Shown: positions 30,416 through 34,607 of the stretch, in pieces
Numbering within the stretch: position 1 is the stretch's first letter
How the letters are laid out: each line of letters begins with the position of its first letter
Virus record (IMG/VR): IMGVR_UViG_3300007734_000610
Location: 1-34,607 of that record
Length of the DNA stretch: 34,607 bases
Reading direction: 5' to 3' (one strand)
Source: a virus
Notes under the pieces: model-generated
What the model saw: only the letters and a program-made list of their open reading frames with translations
Databases searched by the model: none
Told to the model about the DNA's origin: nothing
Made by a program: the position numbers and the translations under genes

Positions 30416-32653
30416 ATGCAACACTTCATAGACTTTATCACATCTTTGGCCGTAGAAGGCGAGACTGCGCTATTTGTACGGCAAAAGCCAAAAACGCCGC
30501 TCGAATACCACGCCGATGGAGCGATCAAGGCCACCTGGCCGTCGTATCTGCCAGCTAAGTGGACGGGCAAGGGCGCCTGGTACGGCAACACCGCGTCCTT
30601 CATAGTCGACCGCTTTGTGGATGGGCGCATATCAGCGTCAGCGGCGAACTGCGAGTACATTCTAGTGATGATGCTCGACGATATCGGCACCAAGAGCAAG
30701 GCGCCACCCCTGCCGCCGACTTGGATCATGGAGACTTCGCCCGACAATTTCCAGTACGGTTACGCATTCGCCGAGCAGCCGCCCAAGGGCGAGTACGCCG
30801 CCGCGATCAAGGCCATCGCTGCTGCTGGCTTCACCGACCCCGGCGCCTGCAACCCAGTCCGCAATTTTCGCTTACCCGGCTCAGTCAACCTAAAGCCCGA
30901 GCGCGACGGCTTCGCGTCCCGCCTGGTCGAGTTTCACCCACAGCGCGAGTTTACGCTTGAGGGCATCTGCGCCGCTCTTGGTGTCACTCCGGGGCCAGTC
31001 GAGGCCACGCACCGCCCGATTCGACTGACCGATGACGGCACCGATGATGTGCTGGCGTGGTTGTCCGCGCAGGGTCATGTACTGTCGCGCCCTAATTTCG
31101 AGGGCTGGGCTGGCGTCACTTGCCCACAGTCCGATCAGCACACCGACGGCAACCCGGAAGGCCGCTATCTTGCGTCCAGTCGCGCCTACTGCTGCCTGCA
31201 CTCACATTGCATCGATTACGGTTCGGCCGACTTCTTGGCCTGGGTCGAGGCCCAAGGCGGCCCCCGGCACACTACAGGCTTGCGCGAGGAGTTATTAGCG
31301 TCTGTCATGGAGGGCGCACTCGCCAAGCTGGCGCCGACCGCCGCCTACCCGGACGCCGCCGCCGAGGTGATCGCGCAGGTAGAGCGCCGCGAGGTGAGCC
31401 GGTTAGAGCGCGAAGAATGGTTCACCCGGTTCGCGTATCTACAGGACGATGACGCATACTTCGACCTGGAGGAGCGCCGCGAAGTGTCGCGCAGCACTTT
31501 TAACGCGCTCTTTCGGCACATTTTCTGCAAGTCAGTCCACGGTAAGGCCCGAGTCGAGGCCAGCGTATCGTTCGACCAGCACCGGCAGGCCAAGGGCGCG
31601 CACGCCCTGGTCGGCGTCACTTACGCGCCTGGGTCGCCGCTACTGGTCGGCGATACTCACGCCAACCGATGGCGCGACGCGCGCCCTGCTGGCGCTACGG
31701 CTGACTGTGGGCCGTGGCTGCGCCACCTCGAGCGCATGGTGCCAGAGTCGTACGAGCGTGAACACCTACTAAACATCATGGCGCACAAGCTGCAATTTCC
31801 AGCGCACAAGATCAATCACGCTATCCTATTGGGCGGCAATCACGGGTCTGGCAAAGATACCCTGATGGCGCCTTTTTTCTGGTCTATCGGAGGCCCGAGC
31901 AAGACTAATTGCTCCCTAGTCAGGAACGAGGAACTCACGCAAGTGTGGGGCTATGCGCTCGAATGCGAAGTGATGGAAATAGCCGAGCTGCGCCAGTCGG
32001 ACGCCAAAGATCGCCGCGCGCTGGAAAATACACTCAAGCCCATAATCGCGTCGCCGCCCGAGATGCTATCTATCCAGCGCAAGGGCTTGCACCCCTACAT
32101 GGCACTCAACCGCATCCTGGTAGTCGCGTTCTCGAACGAGCGCGCGGCTATCTCAATCCCATCAGAGGATCGCCGTTGGTTTGTCCTATGGTGCGAGGCC
32201 GACAAAATGCCCGAGCGCATGGCCACGGCTTTATGGAACTGGTACAAGCACCAGGACGGGTTTGCGGCGGTCGCAGCGCACCTGTACGCGCGCGATGTAT
32301 CAGGGTGGAACCCAGCCGCACCGCCGCCTATGACTGAGGCGAAGGCCATCATGGTCGAGCACGGCATGTCGATCGCGGAGTCATTCTTATCAGGCCAAAT
32401 ACGGGGCCGCATCGGCGAGTTTGCGCCTGGGGTTATCGGGTCGCCGTTCCACCTGCTATGCGATAGACTCACCGGCATGGCGCCTGCTGGCGTCAAACTG
32501 CCCCAGGCCGCGCTGCTGCACGCGCTGAAAGAATGCGGTTGGGTAGACTGCGGCCGCGTCGGGTCAGCGGCGCATCAGACCAAGAAACATGTATTTTGTG
32601 CGCCTGAACTCAGGACTACCTCGAAGTCCGAGTTGCGGCGCATCATAAACTAA
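30416..32653 (+). CDS. Primase-helicase (RepB-like primase plus DUF5906 helicase)
   Basis: 745 residues. The N-terminal part carries LDDIG (88-91) and MLDDIGTKSK, the acidic motif of RepB-like archaeo-eukaryotic primases, then NPVRNFRLPGSVN. A central zinc-type cluster has C236, H242, C259/C260, H262, H264 and C265. The C-terminal helicase has Walker A GGNHGSGKDT (473-482) followed by a DUF5906-type ATPase (LKPIIASPP, NRILVVAFSNE, DRRWFVLW). It would prime and unwind DNA for the family A polymerase upstream. SD AAAGGG. Confidence 0.85.
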   Translation: MQHFIDFITSLAVEGETALFVRQKPKTPLEYHADGAIKATWPSYLPAKWTGKGAWYGNTASFIVDRFVDGRISASAANCEYILVMMLDDIGTKSKAPPLPPTWIMETSPDNFQYGYAFAEQPPKGEYAAAIKAIAAAGFTDPGACNPVRNFRLPGSVNLKPERDGFASRLVEFHPQREFTLEGICAALGVTPGPVEATHRPIRLTDDGTDDVLAWLSAQGHVLSRPNFEGWAGVTCPQSDQHTDGNPEGRYLASSRAYCCLHSHCIDYGSADFLAWVEAQGGPRHTTGLREELLASVMEGALAKLAPTAAYPDAAAEVIAQVERREVSRLEREEWFTRFAYLQDDDAYFDLEERREVSRSTFNALFRHIFCKSVHGKARVEASVSFDQHRQAKGAHALVGVTYAPGSPLLVGDTHANRWRDARPAGATADCGPWLRHLERMVPESYEREHLLNIMAHKLQFPAHKINHAILLGGNHGSGKDTLMAPFFWSIGGPSKTNCSLVRNEELTQVWGYALECEVMEIAELRQSDAKDRRALENTLKPIIASPPEMLSIQRKGLHPYMALNRILVVAFSNERAAISIPSEDRRWFVLWCEADKMPERMATALWNWYKHQDGFAAVAAHLYARDVSGWNPAAPPPMTEAKAIMVEHGMSIAESFLSGQIRGRIGEFAPGVIGSPFHLLCDRLTGMAPAGVKLPQAALLHALKECGWVDCGRVGSAAHQTKKHVFCAPELRTTSKSELRRIIN

Positions 32654-32677
32654 GGACTATGGCGATGAGCGTAGCTA

Positions 32678-32995
32678 TCAGGACAGCATAGAGCATTCGT
32701 CTGCGCCTTCCGTTGGCGTTAGGCGAGTGCTGAGGCCCGCATAGCAGCTTGTTGACTCAGTACCATACGGCGCGCCACCCTTGCCGCGCGGCCACCGGCC
32801 GCTGTTGCAGGCTTCGTACGCTGCGACGTAGTCAGCCGTTGACTGACTGGCACCGTAGGGCGGGAAAATGCGCTTTTCGGCGCCCTTGCTCTTAACGGGC
32901 CGGTGCTTGCCTGTACACTTTAACAGCGCGCTCATAAAGTCCTGGCGGGCGTCGGTTATGGTGTAGGTGGCGCGGCCGTGCTTAATTATGTTCAT
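32678..32995 (-). CDS. Conserved small phage protein
   Basis: 105 residues: MNIIKHGRATYTITDARQDF, KCTGKHRPVKSKGAEKRIFP and QSTADYVAAYEACN. The family is familiar from phage early regions but without a known role. The start overlaps the previous gene (ATGA at 32992-32995), so the much longer frame continuing to 33400 is not the gene. Convergent with the primase-helicase, 24 bases from its stop. Confidence 0.6.
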   Translation of the reverse strand: MNIIKHGRATYTITDARQDFMSALLKCTGKHRPVKSKGAEKRIFPPYGASQSTADYVAAYEACNSGRWPRGKGGAPYGTESTSCYAGLSTRLTPTEGADECSMLS

Positions 32996-33168
32996 AATTG
33001 ATTGCTCCAGTCGGGTTGATCTTGAGTCAGGGTAGCGGCGCGCTGCGCCAGGTAGTCGGCGTATTCTGCGGGTGTCATGGCGTAGTCGCCCGGTGTTGGC
33101 GTGGCAAGTGTCGAACCGTTCGGCGCGCGGGTGTGGACGACGACGCGCCCGGTGCATAGTGTGACCAT
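32992..33168 (-). CDS. Small unknown protein
   Basis: 58 residues: MVTLCTGRVVVHTRAPNGST, then MTPAEYADYLAQRAATLTQD. GGAG lies 8 bases before ATG 33168. The TPAEYADYLAQR helix is amphipathic. No function recognised. Confidence 0.55.
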   Translation of the reverse strand: MVTLCTGRVVVHTRAPNGSTLATPTPGDYAMTPAEYADYLAQRAATLTQDQPDWSNQL

Positions 33169-33234
33169 GTTTGATCTCCAGTTTACGACGCAATGCGCGC
33201 CCGTGAACGGCCCGTAGCCGCTCACAGTCGGGCA

Positions 33235-33639
33235 TTAGTTGAAGTACCTCCCAGCCAGCCCGCGCCCGAACTGCGCGCGCGCGGTGTTGCGTAGAGTGTC
33301 GACCGTAGTGGCCGGGCTGCGCCAATAGTCCCACAATGCGCGGGCGCAGATCGCAGCTACAGCGCGCCTGTACTCGGTCGGGTAGTACTGGCCGGTGCAA
33401 TAGTCTAGTGTGGCGTCGGCGTTTATTGTGAGCCTGCTACCGCGCGCGGCCTCTAGCAGCGCCTCCGCCGTCACTCCGCGCCACTCTACAGCGCGCAGCA
33501 GCGTGCGCGCGTCGCCCAGGTCGCGGGTTATGCCGCGCATCTCGGCGCGGTAGCTGCTAGCGTCGCCATAGTTGCCGAACTCCAAGCCCGGACGGGCGCC
33601 GATGAACGCGCGCAGGGAGTCGATAATTTGCTGCTTCAT
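33235..33639 (-). CDS. Conserved phage protein of unknown function
   Basis: 134 residues: MKQQIIDSLRAFIGARPGLE, GNYGDASSYRAEMRGITRDL, LLRAVEWR, and TLDYCTGQYYPTEYRRAVAA. This set of blocks recurs in phage early regions, usually with no assigned function. GGAGG is 7 bases before ATG 33639. Mostly helical. Confidence 0.65.
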   Translation of the reverse strand: MKQQIIDSLRAFIGARPGLEFGNYGDASSYRAEMRGITRDLGDARTLLRAVEWRGVTAEALLEAARGSRLTINADATLDYCTGQYYPTEYRRAVAAICARALWDYWRSPATTVDTLRNTARAQFGRGLAGRYFN

Positions 33640-33782
33640 TGTGTGCCTCCAGCTAACGCAGCCACCCACAAACAAGCTGCGGCCGCTATGTAATAGACGC
33701 CCTGGCCTGCGTCGACGGATGCGACGGCGAGACCGGCGCCGAAAATTATGACGCCTGCGATGGATAAGAGTGAGCGAATCAT
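33636..33782 (-). CDS. Small membrane protein
   Basis: 48 residues, shorter than most callers allow: MIRSLLSIAGVIIFGAGLAV, then YYIAAAACLWVAALAGGTQ. Two hydrophobic segments separated by DAGQG. The stop overlaps the next start (ATGA) and the start carries the ACACACAATG leader shared with its neighbours. Function unknown. Confidence 0.5.
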   Translation of the reverse strand: MIRSLLSIAGVIIFGAGLAVASVDAGQGVYYIAAAACLWVAALAGGTQ

Positions 33783-33802
33783 TGTGTGTTCTTTCAAGTG
33801 AT

Positions 33803-33820
33803 GGGCGGCTTGCGCCGCCC
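33803..33820 (-). other. Intergenic GC hairpin
   Basis: GGGCGGC (33803-33809) pairs with GCCGCCC (33814-33820) around TTGC. No T-tract on either side. It lies between two minus-strand genes and may attenuate transcription or stabilise mRNA. Confidence 0.5.
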
Positions 33821-33827
33821 GTGGGGT

Positions 33828-34031
33828 TTAGCGGCCGATGATGAATTCGTCGTGGCTTATGGCGCCGTACGACATAGCCACGGCCAAGATCTCGCGCTGG
33901 CTCTTAGCGCTGCGGGCGCTGCGATACAGCGCAGACAATGCGCGCGCCATGTAGTCCGGGCCACGGCCAGGGCCAAGCGCAGCTGCGTATCCTATCGTTT
34001 TGCTAACATCGCGTATTTCGGATTTGGTCAT
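33828..34031 (-). CDS. Small conserved protein, first of the right-hand minus operon
   Basis: 67 residues: MTKSEIRDVSKTIGYAAALG, then YMARALSALYRSARSAKSQR and AVAMSYGAISHDEFI. The RALSALYRSARSAKS helix is recognisable from phage early proteins of unknown function. AAGGG lies before ATG 34031 with the CACACA spacer. It is the first gene after the promoter at 34080-34106. Confidence 0.6.
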   Translation of the reverse strand: MTKSEIRDVSKTIGYAAALGPGRGPDYMARALSALYRSARSAKSQREILAVAMSYGAISHDEFIIGR

Positions 34032-34079
34032 TGTGTGCCCTTCGTTGATGGCCTTGCATGATCGCTTGGCCTGATGCTG

Positions 34080-34106
34080 ATTGTACACCATTTCCGTACT
34101 TGTCAA
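34080..34106 (-). promoter_or_regulatory. Sigma70-type promoter for the right-hand minus operon
   Basis: Read on the minus strand: TTGACA (34101-34106) and TACAAT (34080-34085). Both hexamers are close to consensus, but the spacer is only 15 bases, shorter than usual. Predicted start about 34073, giving a leader of about 42 bases to ATG 34031. Confidence 0.5.
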
Positions 34107-34145
34107 CAACTATTTTCTAGGGGTTTACCCTTGTTTTACGCACGG

Positions 34146-34235
34146 AATTGTCTTAATTGTCACGGCATGGTCAACTTTTTTGGCCTGTTTTTTAGCGTGT
34201 TTCAGAGGGGAATAGTCCTAATTGTCTTAATTGTC
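34146..34235 (+). repeat. 9-bp phased AATTGTC repeats, direct arrays
   Basis: AATTGTC at 34146 and 34155, then AATAGTC at 34211, AATTGTC at 34220 and at 34229. Within each array the units start exactly 9 bases apart. Confidence 0.85.
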
Positions 34236-34337
34236 ATAGTTTTTTTAACTCAAGAAATGAAATAGATATATATAGGGCATTTCCCGGCATGCCACGCTCG
34301 CAAACGCTGTGCACGGGGTGCGACGCGAAAAAAGCGT

Positions 34338-34362
34338 GACAATTACGACAATTCGGACAATA
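34338..34362 (-). repeat. 9-bp phased AATTGTC repeats, inverted array
   Basis: GACAATT at 34338 and 34347 and GACAATA at 34356, again exactly 9 bases apart and in inverse orientation to the arrays at 34146-34235. Confidence 0.85.
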
Positions 34363-34397
34363 GCGTTGATTTCATTAGGTTTTTTGGCATTTTCGAA

Positions 34398-34435
34398 TGA
34401 CTATAATTTGACTATTCGTGACTATTTGTGACTAT
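34398..34435 (+). repeat. TGACTAT repeats with a TATAAT box
   Basis: TGACTAT starts at 34398, 34409, 34419 and 34429, i.e. steps of 11, 10 and 10 bases, about one helical turn. A perfect TATAAT (34402-34407) overlaps the first copy, but I find no -35 at normal spacing, suggesting an activator- or repressor-controlled promoter for the gene at 34438. Confidence 0.7.
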
Positions 34436-34437
34436 TG

Positions 34438-34607
34438 ATGCCTAGACCATGCAAACCCGATACGAAAGCGCTCCGACGCGATCTGGCGCCAGCAGAGCGC
34501 GCGATCATCCGGGCCGCAGGCGGCGGCGATCTGTCGCGTGGATTCAAAGAGTTGATGGCGATCTACAGCCACCTGCACGCGCTCGGTTACAGGTACGGCA
34601 TGGCGCC
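34438..34607 (+). CDS. Start of a gene cut by the window end
   Basis: 56 codons are visible: MPRPCKPDTKALRRDLAPAE, then AAGGGDLSRGFKELMAIYSH. It remains open at the edge. The basic N-terminus and the AGGG-LS-GF-ELM helix recall short phage DNA-binding proteins, but no family is identified. No SD is visible; a TTG immediately before the ATG is an alternative start. The repeat-flanked TATAAT upstream suggests tight regulation. Confidence 0.5.
   Translation, partial: MPRPCKPDTKALRRDLAPAERAIIRAAGGGDLSRGFKELMAIYSHLHALGYRYGMA

Larger units (their letters stand above)
34032..34437. other. Non-coding control region, possible replication origin
   Basis: About 400 bases without a supported gene between divergent operons. 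It holds the minus promoter (34080-34106), three arrays of a 9-bp AATTGTC repeat (34146-34161, 34211-34235 and, inverted, 34338-34362), an AT-rich stretch with ATAGATATATATAG between the arrays (34236-34275), a GC-rich segment, and four TGACTAT repeats with a TATAAT box (34398-34435). Iterons flanking an AT-rich core is the layout of many replication origins, but a regulatory hub fits as well. Confidence 0.5.

Noticed and set aside
32996-33400. N-terminal extension of the 105-residue minus-strand protein
   Set aside because: The extension runs antiphase through two other minus genes and is Arg/His-rich low-quality sequence; the ATGA overlap fixes the start at 32995.
1-34607. tRNA genes, integrase or repressor
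   Set aside because: No cloverleaf, tyrosine or serine recombinase motifs or CI-like gene was seen on either strand; absence outside the window cannot be judged.

Overview
The window is most of the genome of a tailed, short-tailed-type (podovirus-like) bacteriophage. The evidence is a portal / scaffold / major capsid / head-tail adaptor / nozzle / three ejection-protein order, a lysis module, and a phage replication module (family A DNA polymerase, primase-helicase, DUF2800 nuclease). The gene set resembles environmental freshwater or marine podoviruses of proteobacteria. The sigma70-type promoters (TTGACA) and Shine-Dalgarno sites fit a Gram-negative host, but the host itself is an inference. 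I see no integrase, repressor, tRNA, rRNA, IS element or CRISPR array, so a lytic lifestyle is likely. The window is open at both ends. Terminase genes are not seen and probably lie outside.

Layout. (1) 1-21703, plus strand, late genes: the tail of an upstream gene, portal, a tail-fibre/adhesin cassette (2058-7562) with four glycine-rich paralogues, small proteins, scaffold, major capsid protein, a terminator at about 10145, small accessory proteins, the SU10-type adaptor, nozzle, a fibre-anchor-like protein, three large ejection proteins, small basic proteins, and a lysis module (membrane proteins, a secreted Cys-rich peptide, a 3-TM holin-like protein, GH24 endolysin). (2) 21657-26489, minus strand: one compact operon of 15 genes in which every stop overlaps the next start. 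It includes an XF1762-family protein, a VRR-NUC nuclease, a SNF2-type helicase, a DpdA-type DNA-guanine transglycosylase, a 79-residue unknown and a VUT/YhhQ-type transporter. (3) 26584-32653, plus strand: replication module. (4) 32678-34031, minus strand: five small early-type genes. (5) 34032-34437: non-coding region with two families of short phased repeats (a candidate origin or control region), then a new plus-strand gene cut by the window end.

How it works together. The operons in regions 2 and 3 start from back-to-back promoters at about 26.5 kb that share a single -35 box. The most notable system is the dpdA - orf79 - VUT transporter cassette. It looks like a pathway that takes up a 7-deazaguanine precursor and swaps it into phage DNA, probably to evade restriction. 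The middle protein may be a small T-fold domain. No precursor-synthesis genes are visible, so this would be a salvage design.

Functions were assigned by reading motifs and recalling families. No database search was run.
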